From Pedobacter alluvionis (GTDB lineage: Bacteria; Bacteroidota; Bacteroidia; Sphingobacteriales; Sphingobacteriaceae), in assembly GCF_003664035.1 (NCBI RefSeq), contig NZ_RCCK01000013.1, forward strand, positions 310,001 through 374,000: DNA of 64,000 bases, in the 5' to 3' direction. A program made the translations under genes and the position numbers. Within the stretch, counting starts at the first letter, position 1, and every line of letters starts with the position of its first letter. Of this stretch, positions 10,012 to 19,100 are shown one piece after another. Below the pieces are notes generated by a model that saw only the letters and a list, made by a program, of their open reading frames with translations, ran no database searches and had not been told where the DNA came from.

Positions 10012-10315
10012 AAACCTTGAATATCTCAAAGACCGGATTCAGGCGGATCAAAGGCTTTCGGCGTTTCACGTGAGCCTTTTGGCTGCGCTGATCTTTGCCT
10101 CGGAAAATTCTGGGTTGACTCACCCTTTTCAGGTCAGCCGGAGCAAGCTGATGCGTTCATCCAAGATCTATTCAACTTCAACCTATCACAAGTGTATTGG
10201 TGAACTTCAGGTTTTTGGATACATCTTTTATAGCCCATCCTATAATCCATTCCTCGGAAGCAGGATATCCTGGAACCTGGAAAACGAAACTGTGTTAAGT
10301 TGCGGTTTATCTTAA
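9995..10315 (+). CDS. Small mobile-element protein, possible winged-helix regulator
   Basis: 106 residues from the ATG at 9995 (MGSINKNLEYLKDR). This start is chosen over an upstream in-frame ATG at 9893 because a purine-rich GGGGGGAG lies just before it at 9983-9990 and because the longer form would lie almost wholly inside the preceding gene. The sequence LSAFHVSLLAALIFASE followed by SRSKLMRSSKIYSTSTYHKCI resembles the helix-turn-helix of replication or transcription proteins in Bacteroidota elements. It ends 397 bp before the BtgA-like gene. No catalytic motif is present. Function inferred only. Confidence 0.6.
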   Translation: MGSINKNLEYLKDRIQADQRLSAFHVSLLAALIFASENSGLTHPFQVSRSKLMRSSKIYSTSTYHKCIGELQVFGYIFYSPSYNPFLGSRISWNLENETVLSCGLS

Positions 10316-10712
10316 GGGTGGATACGGTTTGTGAGTGTAACATAATAGCAGGAGCATTTTAAAATAGAGCTTATTAATATTCTTATGGGAGATCTGTTGG
10401 GATCGGTCTCCCACTAAAAAACTTTGAGGGGTTAAAGCAGTATGCAAAAGGTCCTTTTTCATTTCCAGAAAAAGGAGCAAGCGGTGGTTGGGCAGAGCCT
10501 CACCATCTGGCCTTTACGCTAGCGTAAAGGCCGTTTGGAGAACCCTCCAGGGGTTCTCTTGACCGCTGGAGGCGGTAGGATTGAAGAAAAAAGAACCCTG
10601 GTGAGGGTTTGGGATATACAGATATGTATATGCATGAATAGATGTATATCTATAGGGCAATATATATTGCGATATACATAACAAGTTACTTAACGAACAA
10701 CGAAGAGCTGAA
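10316..10712. other. 397-bp non-coding region with oriT candidate
   Basis: This gap lies directly upstream of the mobilization genes and contains three adjacent hairpins: a perfect 24-bp palindrome at 10509-10532 (half site GGCCTTTACGCT), an 8-bp stem with 5-nt loop at 10538-10558, and a 5-bp stem with 5-nt loop at 10562-10576. A run of TATA-like repeats (10617-10680) leads into the BtgA-like gene. Hairpins just 5' of a relaxase gene are the usual place for the nick site. The nick site itself cannot be assigned from sequence alone. Confidence 0.5.
10509..10576. repeat. Three tandem inverted repeats, candidate oriT core
   Basis: The first is a perfect 24-bp palindrome (10509-10532). The second pairs GAGAACCC (10538-10545) with GGGTTCTC (10551-10558). 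The third pairs ACCGC (10562-10566) with GCGGT (10572-10576). The loops of the second and third share the letters TCCAG/TGGAG. They precede the BtgA-like and relaxase genes, so I infer a relaxosome-binding role. Confidence 0.5.
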
Positions 10713-11276
10713 ATGGAAACTTTAAGAACTATAAAATATAATACGCAGACTGCGCTTAAAATGGATAAGATCGCGCAAAAGCTTGGCCGTCCGAACCGGC
10801 TGGTTTTTGCGCAGATGGTGGATTATTTTTTTCGGAGTAAGAAAGATCCGCTGGATATAAATGATGAGCTATTAAAGAATACACTGCTCAGGCAGCATAA
10901 AGATTACATCGGTTTTATCAAGACCCAGGAAAACGACCTGCTTATTCCGATCAAAAGAGAGGTGGATCGGATGACAGGTAACCAACGTGATATCAATAAC
11001 ATTCTTAAAGAGCTGGAGAAAAGAAGCGGTACCCTGGTCAATGGACAAGGTGAACTTTTATCAGCCGGAAAGAATTACAGCAGCAAACTATCGAATACTG
11101 ATGAGATACTCAAAAACATCCTGGTGAAGTTATCGACAAGGGAGCACCTTAAAAAACAGTTTCACTACATACTCGGCACCTACATCAAAAGCAGGGATGC
11201 TTTTAGTATCATGACTTCAGCCAAAGAGAAAGAGGAACTGATCAGAATAACCAAAAGCCAGATTGACTTTTTATAG
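10713..11276 (+). CDS. BfmA/BtgA-type mobilization accessory protein
   Basis: 187 residues. The N-terminus (TIKYNTQTALKMDKIAQKLG, then RPNRLVFAQMVDYFFRSKKDP) has the ribbon-helix-helix look of relaxosome accessory proteins, followed by a long helical region. This matches the BfmA/BtgA family that pairs with a relaxase in Bacteroidota mobilizable elements. It would bind the hairpin region upstream and help the relaxase nick it. The relaxase gene begins 2 bp after its stop codon, a typical btgA-btgB arrangement. Family recognised with fair confidence; the symbol is withheld because orthology was not tested. Confidence 0.75.
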   Translation: METLRTIKYNTQTALKMDKIAQKLGRPNRLVFAQMVDYFFRSKKDPLDINDELLKNTLLRQHKDYIGFIKTQENDLLIPIKREVDRMTGNQRDINNILKELEKRSGTLVNGQGELLSAGKNYSSKLSNTDEILKNILVKLSTREHLKKQFHYILGTYIKSRDAFSIMTSAKEKEELIRITKSQIDFL

Positions 11277-11278
11277 CC

Positions 11279-12253
11279 ATGTACATCAATATAACTGATA
11301 ACAAAGAAGCCAGTAATAAGGGCAGCAGTGGCGGACTGGTAAATTACCTGGAAAAGGAGAACCGGACCGAGGATCTTAAGCAGCCAGAACTATGGTTCAA
11401 TGGAAACCGGCAAGATGTGGAGGCATATGAAGTGCGCAGGGCAATCGATGGAAACAATGCAAAGCTAGGAAGGAACGAGGCTAAGTTTTTCCTGATCAAC
11501 ATCAGCCCAAGCCAAAAGGAACTGGAGCATTTAAGGAAGTCGGTTGGGGATCCTGATATGAAAGATGTACTGAAAGCATATACAGAGAAAGTAGTGGATG
11601 AATATGCAAAGAACTTCAGACGGCCTGGGATAACCAGTAATAAGGATCTGCTCTGGTTTGGCAAAGTGGAGCACAACCGGTATTTTAGCCATAAGGATGC
11701 AGCGGTTAAAGATGGTAGCCGCAAACGTGGAGAAAAAAAGAGTGGAAACCAGCTGCATATACAGGTAATCGTCAGCCGCAGGGATATCACCAATAAAATA
11801 AAGCTGAGCCCTATGAACAGCTCGAAAGGTAAAAATGCTGAGCACTCTAAAAAAATGGGGCAGTTTGACCGGATGGCTTTTAAGCAATGTGGGGAGCTTT
11901 TGTTTGATGAACAGTTTGGCTTTGAGCGAAACCTTAAAGATACTCTGGCTTATGCCAATATTTTAAAGAACGGCACTTTGCAGCAAAGGGAGCAGCTGGA
12001 TGTTCTGCTGGAGGGTGCTGCAAAAAGCTATCAGAGTAGATCAGTAGCCAATGATCTTGCTCGTGATGTAGCTAAAGGATTGTTTTCTTCTGTCGGAGAT
12101 ATGTTGCAGGTGACAGGTAAATCAGTTGGAGACTTTTTAGAGGTATTGATAGCGCCTGTTTATGTTCCCGATATTGCGGCTGATACTGTTGAGGAAGCTG
12201 AAAAGCGACGACGTAAAAAGTCAAGGAAGCAGGGACAGGGTATGCAACGGTGA
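11279..12253 (+). CDS. Relaxase-like mobilization protein (BtgB/DUF5712 type)
   Basis: 324 residues, starting MYINITDN. The N-terminal GSSGGLVNYLEKEN, the middle LWFGKVEHNRYFSHKD and the strand NQLHIQVIVSRRD are typical of the DUF5712/BtgB relaxase-like proteins, with histidines in place for metal binding at the nick site. The C-terminus ends in a basic tail (EKRRRKKSRKQGQG). It acts on the oriT candidate with the BtgA-like protein encoded just upstream. The element lacks conjugation genes here, so it would need a helper plasmid or ICE. Length is near that of the family. Tyrosine identity at the active site cannot be fixed by eye. Confidence 0.75.
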   Translation: MYINITDNKEASNKGSSGGLVNYLEKENRTEDLKQPELWFNGNRQDVEAYEVRRAIDGNNAKLGRNEAKFFLINISPSQKELEHLRKSVGDPDMKDVLKAYTEKVVDEYAKNFRRPGITSNKDLLWFGKVEHNRYFSHKDAAVKDGSRKRGEKKSGNQLHIQVIVSRRDITNKIKLSPMNSSKGKNAEHSKKMGQFDRMAFKQCGELLFDEQFGFERNLKDTLAYANILKNGTLQQREQLDVLLEGAAKSYQSRSVANDLARDVAKGLFSSVGDMLQVTGKSVGDFLEVLIAPVYVPDIAADTVEEAEKRRRKKSRKQGQGMQR

Positions 12254-12286
12254 TAGGATAAAGCAAAAAACTTATTGGAAACTAAA

Positions 12287-12589
12287 TCAGTAAGAATCAG
12301 TTGAGTTATCCCCCCCTGCACAATTGCGGCCTGCAAACCCCACCCCTGGGCCTTCCATTCGTTTGCTTTTTGCATCTACCGAAAAAACTGTCTGGTCGAT
12401 TGTTACTCCCAAAATGAAGACCTGCTGTAATTGTTTTTTCTTAAGCAATACATTTTCCGGGTTTCCTGCAACCGGTATAAAGTTTACATCGGAATGTATT
12501 TGATGTTGGGAGCAGATCTGTCCGAAACTTACTGGTTCAGCGTCACGTTGGTACCAGCGGAGATTATAAACCGCGCTATCATTTAATCG
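12287..12589 (-). pseudogene. Start-less open frame, possible gene remnant
   Basis: On the minus strand a frame stays open for 100 codons between a TAG at 12590-12592 and a TGA ending at 12287, but has no ATG near its beginning. Its translation looks protein-like (NDSAVYNLRWYQRDAEPVSF near the start, later QQVFILGVTIDQTVFSVDA) with balanced composition. I do not recognise the family. It lies just past the relaxase gene, where a truncated resident gene could mark an insertion edge. It may equally be chance. Confidence 0.3.
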
Positions 12590-12774
12590 CTAATGATGCG
12601 CTACATGGGGAAATCAACGGCTCAAAAAGACAGTCAAACTTTATTTTACCATGCAGAAACATCATTTCACCACGCAAAAGCTTATTTGGCGTAGGTCATT
12701 CGTTTTTTATCCTGATGAATTTTATTTTTCTGTACAGAAATTTTAAAACGGCAAAATTAGCGTAAAAAATCGCC

Positions 12775-12802
12775 TAAGATGCCGACAAATGTCGGCATCT
12801 TA
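12775..12802. terminator. Perfect 12-bp inverted repeat, bidirectional terminator-like
   Basis: TAAGATGCCGAC (12775-12786), loop AAAT, and its exact complement (12791-12802), flanked by A-rich DNA on the left and TAAAAATTT on the right. It could end minus-strand transcription, or serve as an operator for the regulator 178 bp downstream. Confidence 0.45.
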
Positions 12803-12980
12803 TAAAAATTTCATTCCGAACTTTGGAAATGTGCTGGGGAGCTTTCGTCACGGTCAAAAGCCTACTCGTCCAACCAGAACTACTCCTTGTGTAAAATATT
12901 TGTATCTGGGTTAGGGATAATTTATGTTTCGGATAAAACAGGATAAAATAAAGTAAAATTAATTTCCTCTTATAAAAAAT

Positions 12981-13550
12981 ATGGACAGTCTGAATCAAAG
13001 ACTTATGGAACTGAAATATGCAGACCAGCAACTTGTAAAATTGCTGGAGCAGCTTTTTGTGCGCCAAAGCTTTGAGAAAGGCATGTTTCTGGACACACCT
13101 TATAATTCTTCCTCATTTATCTGCTTCATGGAAAGTGGCCTGGTCTGCGGGTATTCTTTAGAGGATAGAAAGCGGCATATATCCTGGGCTATTGAAAATG
13201 GATTTTTTCTTTCCTCCACCGGTTTTTTTAGTTCTGTTTCCGGCAGTGAATATATTTATTTCCTTAAGGACAGCGTGGTGTGCCTGCTGAGTCTGCCCAG
13301 GGCAAAACATATTCTAGAACAAAACCCTACTTTATTGTTCATGCTGATTGAGATCTATGAAGAACAGCTCAATACGGTTAAAAACCGGGAGCAGTTGTTA
13401 AAGATCGGGCATGCAGAAAAAAGATATCTGCTTTTTAGGGAACAATACCCTAGGCTGATGAATAAATTGATCCATGATGTACTCGCTTCTATACTTAATA
13501 TTGAGACTAAATACCTCTACAAGATCAAGAAAAAATTTTTTCGAAAATAA
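12981..13550 (+). CDS. Crp/Fnr-type regulator with cyclic-nucleotide-binding fold
   Basis: 189 residues. Residues about 15-120 show the cNMP-binding beta-roll typical of short Bacteroidota Crp-like proteins (FVRQSFEKGMFLDTP, FMESGLVCGYS, WAIENGFFLSS), followed by the dimer helix (AKHILEQNPTLLFMLIEIYEEQL) and a reduced C-terminal helix-turn-helix (LIHDVLASILNIETKYLYKIKKKF). The usual phosphate-binding arginine-glutamate cassette is not obvious, so the ligand may differ or be absent. It precedes two small genes and the convergent SusCD operon and might regulate them; that is inference. Confidence 0.75.
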   Translation: MDSLNQRLMELKYADQQLVKLLEQLFVRQSFEKGMFLDTPYNSSSFICFMESGLVCGYSLEDRKRHISWAIENGFFLSSTGFFSSVSGSEYIYFLKDSVVCLLSLPRAKHILEQNPTLLFMLIEIYEEQLNTVKNREQLLKIGHAEKRYLLFREQYPRLMNKLIHDVLASILNIETKYLYKIKKKFFRK

Positions 13551-13937
13551 ATCAGTTCTCTACCCGTTGTCTTACATTCCTGAAAGGCGGTAAATTATTC
13601 TCTTTTTCCACCTTGGAATACTCAAAAAGGACACTATAAATTCCCGAATGGTGCTGGGGTTCCCTAAATCTGATGGACCTAACTTTAATTATATCATAAA
13701 AAAATTGATGGGGAGTACCGACTTGGCTGCCATTAATTCCTGATGGTAAATATCAGAACAGATTTACAGGTCCCTGTGGCTGTGCCTGTAGATCAGGACA
13801 AAGCCCGCGGTACTGGAAAGAAATGCCGGGCATCTGATACATGGAACGTGGGTACAACGATAAAGTGCAAAATACAGGGCAGGCCAGCGCCAAGGTTGCG
13901 CCGCTTTTCAAAAGGAAAACAAAGTCAGTATAAAGGG
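13551..13937. other. 387-bp gap or uncertain upstream extension
   Basis: An ATG at 13743 would extend the next gene by 65 residues, but that extension is basic, of poor composition and has no match to a recognised fold. I treat this stretch as non-coding. No terminator or repeat is evident apart from an AT-rich leader. Confidence 0.35.
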
Positions 13938-14222
13938 ATGAAAGTTTTAGATACAGCAAAGATAACAGACGTGGGCAGGATCATATCCTTTATTGCCGCA
14001 CTTGCCTATATGGTAATGCTGTTTATCGGATTTGTCATTTACTGCATGGCTGCCATGATCAGGATGTACGTCTATTATGGCAAATTGGACTTATGGTATC
14101 CTGATGTCCAAAAGAGGGCTCTTCACAGATTCGTTCACGACCGCAAACACAGTCTCTTCGCGGTTATCCCGGATGCTGCTGACAACTTCATCCGGGAAAT
14201 GGGAACGAGATTCATTATTTAA
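13938..14222 (+). CDS. Small membrane protein, start uncertain
   Basis: 94 residues from the ATG at 13938 (MKVLDTAKITDVGRI). One long hydrophobic segment, IISFIAALAYMVMLFIGFVIYC, is followed by a second weak one and a soluble tail (YPDVQKRALHRFVHDRKH). The frame is open from 13743, so a longer form is possible. It lies between the Crp-like gene and the DUF6520-type gene in the same orientation. Function is unknown and it may be spurious. Confidence 0.35.
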   Translation: MKVLDTAKITDVGRIISFIAALAYMVMLFIGFVIYCMAAMIRMYVYYGKLDLWYPDVQKRALHRFVHDRKHSLFAVIPDAADNFIREMGTRFII

Positions 14223-14323
14223 TGAAAAAGGTTTCCGGCGAGGTCCGCCTAAGGACAACCTTAACTAAACATAAAATAGAAGTTTTTGGAATACTTTTTT
14301 GATCTTATAAAAAGTCGCATATC

Positions 14324-14704
14324 ATGGTAAGAAACATGAAAAACAATAAAAAAACATGGCTGGGAGCCATGTTTACTTTTGCTCTTGTAGCAATTATGGG
14401 TTTGACTTTTGCGTTTAAACCTGCAAACCTGTCGAAAATTGAAAAAGCAAAACGCGTCAATTATTATTTTAGGTTTACGGGAAGCCCGTCCGAAGAAGCA
14501 GACAGGACGCTTTGGGAAAATGTACCTTCCACAGATCCTGCATGCGGTGGCACAAATGATGGTTGTCTTATCGCTGTTGACGAGAGTTATACAACGCTTA
14601 GCGGTACCGATAGGATTTTGACTACCGATGTGCCAGTTACATCAGGAAGTCACCAAAACCCGGTACTGGGCGATATGGTGAAAGCCAGTTTTAACAAAAA
14701 CTAA
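14324..14704 (+). CDS. DUF6520-like small exported protein
   Basis: 126 residues, or 122 from the second ATG at 14336 (MKNNKKTWLG), which gives the more usual signal peptide: a basic start, the hydrophobic core MFTFALVAIMGLTFAF, then a mature part with two cysteines in CGGTNDGC. The pattern of signal, short polar domain and paired cysteines matches small exported DUF6520-type proteins of Bacteroidota, which often come just before SusCD or similar loci. Its role is unknown. A strong terminator follows 9 bp after the stop. Confidence 0.6.
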   Translation: MVRNMKNNKKTWLGAMFTFALVAIMGLTFAFKPANLSKIEKAKRVNYYFRFTGSPSEEADRTLWENVPSTDPACGGTNDGCLIAVDESYTTLSGTDRILTTDVPVTSGSHQNPVLGDMVKASFNKN

Positions 14705-14713
14705 ATATTTACA

Positions 14714-14753
14714 TAAATGCCGGAAGATGATCAGGTCCGGCATTTATTTTTTT
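14714..14753 (+). terminator. Rho-independent terminator
   Basis: An 11-bp perfect stem (14714-14724 with 14736-14746), 11-nt loop and a following T run to 14753. It ends the plus-strand gene before it and its edge touches the 3' end of the convergent susD gene, so it probably serves both directions. Confidence 0.8.
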
Positions 14754-16152
14754 ACCATCCGGGATTCTGTGCAACCCCACTCAAAATTACAATGTCATTG
14801 GGCAGCGGCAATGCAAATTTCTCCGTATTCGGCTGCAGGGTATATTCCTCCCCATTCAATTTCCGCTTCAGAATGATATTGGCACCGTCTAGGTTTAATC
14901 TCTTGATATCCATCCATCGGAGCCCTCTGAACAATAATTCTTTTCTTCTTTCCTTTAGGATAATCGATAGCGCCTCTTCTTTATCTGCTGCTGTTAGTGG
15001 AGTATAGGGAACCGTGTTTTTCCAACGTTTTTTTAACAGTGTATTTAGGGCAGTCATTGCCTCTCCAGTCTCATTAGCCCTTGCGAGGCACTCTGCTTTT
15101 ATCAATATCACTTCGTCCGTAGCAATGCCGGTAAAAAGTGCATTTGATCCCAGTGCCCGGCTTAAATAGGTTCCCTTGAACATCTGGTATTTCCCGGATC
15201 TGGCAAAATAGATCGATTTCCGGAGATCATTCGGATCATAACTCTGATAGAGATTGCTGTCTACTGAGGCATATAATGGAGAAATATTAAAATAGGAGTA
15301 CGCTGAAATGTCGGAGTGAAAAATGACCTCCGGATTATAGCTTTGGAAAGGTGCATTTGTTAATATATCAATGGTGTTGTAATCGATAAGATTGCTCTTA
15401 ATATTCAGGCATCTGCTTGCATTCAGTAAAGCATTTGTATAATCACCCATCGAGAGATAAGCCCTGGCCAATAATGCGTAAGCTGCTGCCTTTGATGGCC
15501 GGAGCACATGCTGCGGGTTGTCAGGAAGAAGCTGCGCTGCGATGTTAAGGTCTGAAATGAGTTTGCGGTAACATTCTTCAACAGATGCCCTTGTTGATGG
15601 TACATTAAAATCACTGCCCTGCCTGAGAATAATACCCATATTGGAATTGGAAGAATAGGGATTGTAGGCCTGGGCATGTGTCCATAACAACTTTAGCCAG
15701 GACATCGCCCGGAAGAAAAGTGCCGATCCTTTGATGTTGTTTAGCTGAGAGACATCTGCTCCGTTCCTGTCTACCGCTTCTATCGCCTCCAGACAAATGT
15801 TACTGTTATAGATGACTTCAGCGGCTTTGGACCAGTCATTTGCAAATTCGTTGATATTGGGTTTCCATAAATAGGCGTCCTGTGCCCTAAGGTTCAGGAT
15901 TGCAAAATTTTCCGGTGTAAGAAAATAATCATCTGCCGATGCTTCATCATATCCCGGCGTGCGGGAATTCATTGTAAGGGAATTATCCAGAAGTGCCTGC
16001 AGGTCCTGGGGCGTAGAAGGCGTAGTAATGTCGAAGCTTGGTTTCGAATCCAACAATTTTTTGCATGAAAGATTGATGATCAGACAGATAACGATCAACA
16101 GCCCGACAAATGTCGATTGAATGATCTCTTTGAGTCTATGATTTTTTGCCAT
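14752..16152 (-). CDS. SusD/RagB-type outer-membrane lipoprotein
   Basis: 466 residues. A lipoprotein signal ends at C30 (CLIINLSC followed by KKLLDSKP), placing the protein on the cell surface. The body has the TPR-like SusD fold and ends with the usual block ELLFRGLRWMDIKRLNLDG and a terminal NPGW. It would lie as a lid on the SusC-like transporter encoded immediately upstream (10 bp apart) and bind its substrate, commonly a glycan or peptide. No glycoside hydrolase or peptidase lies near, so the substrate cannot be guessed. It is the last gene of the tlpA-susC-susD operon. Confidence 0.92.
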   Translation of the reverse strand: MAKNHRLKEIIQSTFVGLLIVICLIINLSCKKLLDSKPSFDITTPSTPQDLQALLDNSLTMNSRTPGYDEASADDYFLTPENFAILNLRAQDAYLWKPNINEFANDWSKAAEVIYNSNICLEAIEAVDRNGADVSQLNNIKGSALFFRAMSWLKLLWTHAQAYNPYSSNSNMGIILRQGSDFNVPSTRASVEECYRKLISDLNIAAQLLPDNPQHVLRPSKAAAYALLARAYLSMGDYTNALLNASRCLNIKSNLIDYNTIDILTNAPFQSYNPEVIFHSDISAYSYFNISPLYASVDSNLYQSYDPNDLRKSIYFARSGKYQMFKGTYLSRALGSNALFTGIATDEVILIKAECLARANETGEAMTALNTLLKKRWKNTVPYTPLTAADKEEALSIILKERRKELLFRGLRWMDIKRLNLDGANIILKRKLNGEEYTLQPNTEKFALPLPNDIVILSGVAQNPGW

Positions 16153-16162
16153 ATTCTTAATA

Positions 16163-19100
16163 TTAGAAATTTAGGTTTAGTCCGAAGGTGTATGTTTTTG
16201 GCAGTGATAGAATCCCTGGATATTCCGGATCGAGGCCTTTTTTATTCTCGCGCCAGAGAATGCCCATATTACTTGCGTAACTGTAGATATTCAGTTTTTT
16301 TATCCCAATGTTCCCAAGAAAAACAGGTGAGAAACTATAGGAGAGATTGATGTACTGTAGCCTGATATGGTCTCCCCTTTCAACAGTGGCTTCAGAAAGC
16401 AGATAAAAAGAGTCCCTGTTCGAGTTGGCCGGATAGACAAGTGATGGTACGTCTGTCAATAGCTCATCACCTGGTTTCTGCCATCGGTCTGTGAATTCTG
16501 AATGACCAGTCCCCTGACCGAATAGCTGGGTATAAGAAAGGGCTGGCCTTCTGAAATAATAGCCAAATTTATATCCGATATTCAATGACAAAGATAAGCC
16601 TTCATAGCTAAAGGTATTGATCAGTGATCCGGTTTTATCCGGGAGACTGCTGCCATGGTAGATGATACTTCCGCTGGCAATTCCGTTTCTGGTACGGTCC
16701 AAAGCGATGGCCCGGTAGTCTATGCTGGGTTTACCGTTCAATATCCCCTGAGGGTTTCCTGCGCCGTCCAGGCCGGCCCATTTATAACTCGCAATGCTGT
16801 ACAATGGATAACCAACAGCCGGGGTTATTGCACTTCCGCTTCCGACCACGCTCGCCGTGTAGCCTGCAGGTCCAAAATAGTTCGAGGTAACAGCCTTATT
16901 ATAATTGAACATGAAGTGGCTCTGCCAGCTGAATTTTCCTTCAATATTTCTGCTGTGAAGATCTATTTCAACTCCCCTGCCCTTCATGTCAGCAACATTT
17001 CGGGTTATATAATCACTTTGGCCCCATGCGGTATAATCATACGGTACCGGACCATAAAGATCTGAACCGTGTTTACTGTAAATGTCTATGCTGCCGGAAA
17101 TCCTGGTTGATGAGGTGGCAAAGTCAACGCCAATGTTTAGCTGTCCGGTCTTTTCCCATTTAAGTTCCGGGTTGTTCAACTGGTTGATGCTTGCCTGCGG
17201 CAGATTTGCCGGACTGTTGTCCGAATAACGCAGGATTGCCACCGCTGTCCGGGTTAGATCCACATTGCCCTGATATCCATAGGTTATCCGCAATTTGAGT
17301 GTTGTTAACCAGTCCTGATGGTAGAAGGGTTCCTTAGCAATATCCCATGCTCCGCCAATGGACCATAAAGGTTTCCACTTATCATTGGCATTAACCCCGA
17401 AAAGGTTCGACGCATCCCTTCTTGCGCTTGCCGATAGGGTGTACCTGTTCTGATAGGTGTAGGCGAGATTGGTGAAGGCAGAGACAAAATTATTTTCCAT
17501 TCGGGTAAAAGATTGACCGCCCGGAATATTTTGATTGCCCCCTGTAATGAAATTCGGATAGGCATGTGTGAGATCAACATTCGCCAACAGTAAGGGATTT
17601 TCCTGATACCCATAGTATGTACCCGACTGCCCTTCACTCTCCGAGTTTCTGATCTCTGCACCTATAATACCGGTAAGCACCCCTGAAAATAAACTTTTAT
17701 CCACATTTACCTGGGCACGTAGGTTATGGGCGGTTAGAACAGAACTGCTCTGGTAAAGAATGCCTCCTTTTGGAACAATATAAGAGATCATTCCTGTTGT
17801 CGGGCTGATCTGGGTAAAGGTATTGATCATATTCCTGGCAGCATAGCTTCCAAGTTCCTGGATGTTGTTCGATCCGCTTTGCTGACGTTCATACTGGTAT
17901 CGGGCTTCCATAGATAGCCAGGATAAAATGGTCTGCCGGATGCCTATATTACTCAGAAAGTCGTTCAAACGGAATCGGGTAACTGCATGTTTATAGTCTT
18001 CCAAAGGTACATAGCTCCAGTCCAGCAGTTTCCCATTGCCAGTGGTTGATGTGTATCTTTTGTTATAGTTTAGTGCAATTTCAAGCGGATTGCCGTCTTC
18101 ATCCGCAAGGTCTAGGTACGGAACTTTCTTTCCTCCGATCTTGAGTGTATTAAGTTTGGGCCTGCCGCTTTCGTTCGAACTGTTCGTATAGTATATGCCC
18201 AGATCGATTTTTAGGTTTTTGTAGGGTACGTAACTATTGGTGAATTTAATATTTACCTTATCAAAAGGGGCATCAAGCTCTGATCTCCCCTGATCATATG
18301 CTGCTGAAAGACCGAAGGCATTCTTTTGCGTACCTCCTGAGAAATTAATAAAGTGTTGCTGGGTATAGGGTTTCCGGAGAAAATAACGGGAATAATCATC
18401 TCTGATATCTGTTTGTTTTAGCGCATTGATCTGCCTGGCCGAATCGGCAGCACTGATCGACAGATTTCTTCTTTTAAGTAAAACTTCAATTGCCGGCGTT
18501 AATGCCGCATAGGGCTGGTTGTTGATCACGCTATTAAAGGCGCCTTTAGCAAACATCAGCTGCTCCACATCTATAAAATCTGACGAAGAAATTTCAGGCA
18601 GCTTAAAATTATCGCTCTTCTCGGAGATGATAAGGCTCGACCTGAATTCGACCGATGTTTTCTGGTTCAGTTTGCCCTTCTTGGTTGTAATGACCACCAC
18701 GCCGTTACCTGCCCGGGCGCCCCATATCGAAGAAGCTGCGGCATCTTTTAAAATGGTAATGCTTTCTACATCGTTTGGGTTAATATTGTTGATGTCACCG
18801 TCATATGGAAAATTGTCCAGTACAATGAGTGGATCAAGAGGGCCATTGATGCTGCTTAATCCCCTGACATTAAAATTCAGTTTTCGTTGGCTGTTTGTAC
18901 TTGCCTTGGTATCGAAATTTACACCACTGGTAATCCCTTCCAGACGGGCCAGTATATTTGTGCCTGACTGTTCATTTAGCGAGGAGTTGTCAAGTTGTGT
19001 GAATGCTCCCGCTGCTCTTTCTTTTGGGATTTTCTGGTATCCTGTGCTTACATTTATATCTTCCAGTTGGTTATCTTCCTCAATCAGAAAAATAATTAGT

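Larger units (their letters stand above)
12254..12980. other. 727-bp gap between mobilization module and Crp-like gene
   Basis: It holds a protein-like open frame without a start on the minus strand (12287-12589) and a perfect inverted repeat (12775-12802); both are listed separately. The last 150 bp are AT-rich and probably contain the promoter of the Crp-like gene. No integrase or attachment site was recognised. Confidence 0.5.

Noticed and set aside
16025..16060. tRNA-like GGTTTCGAATCC segment
   Set aside because: It lies within the susD coding sequence and has no cloverleaf around it.
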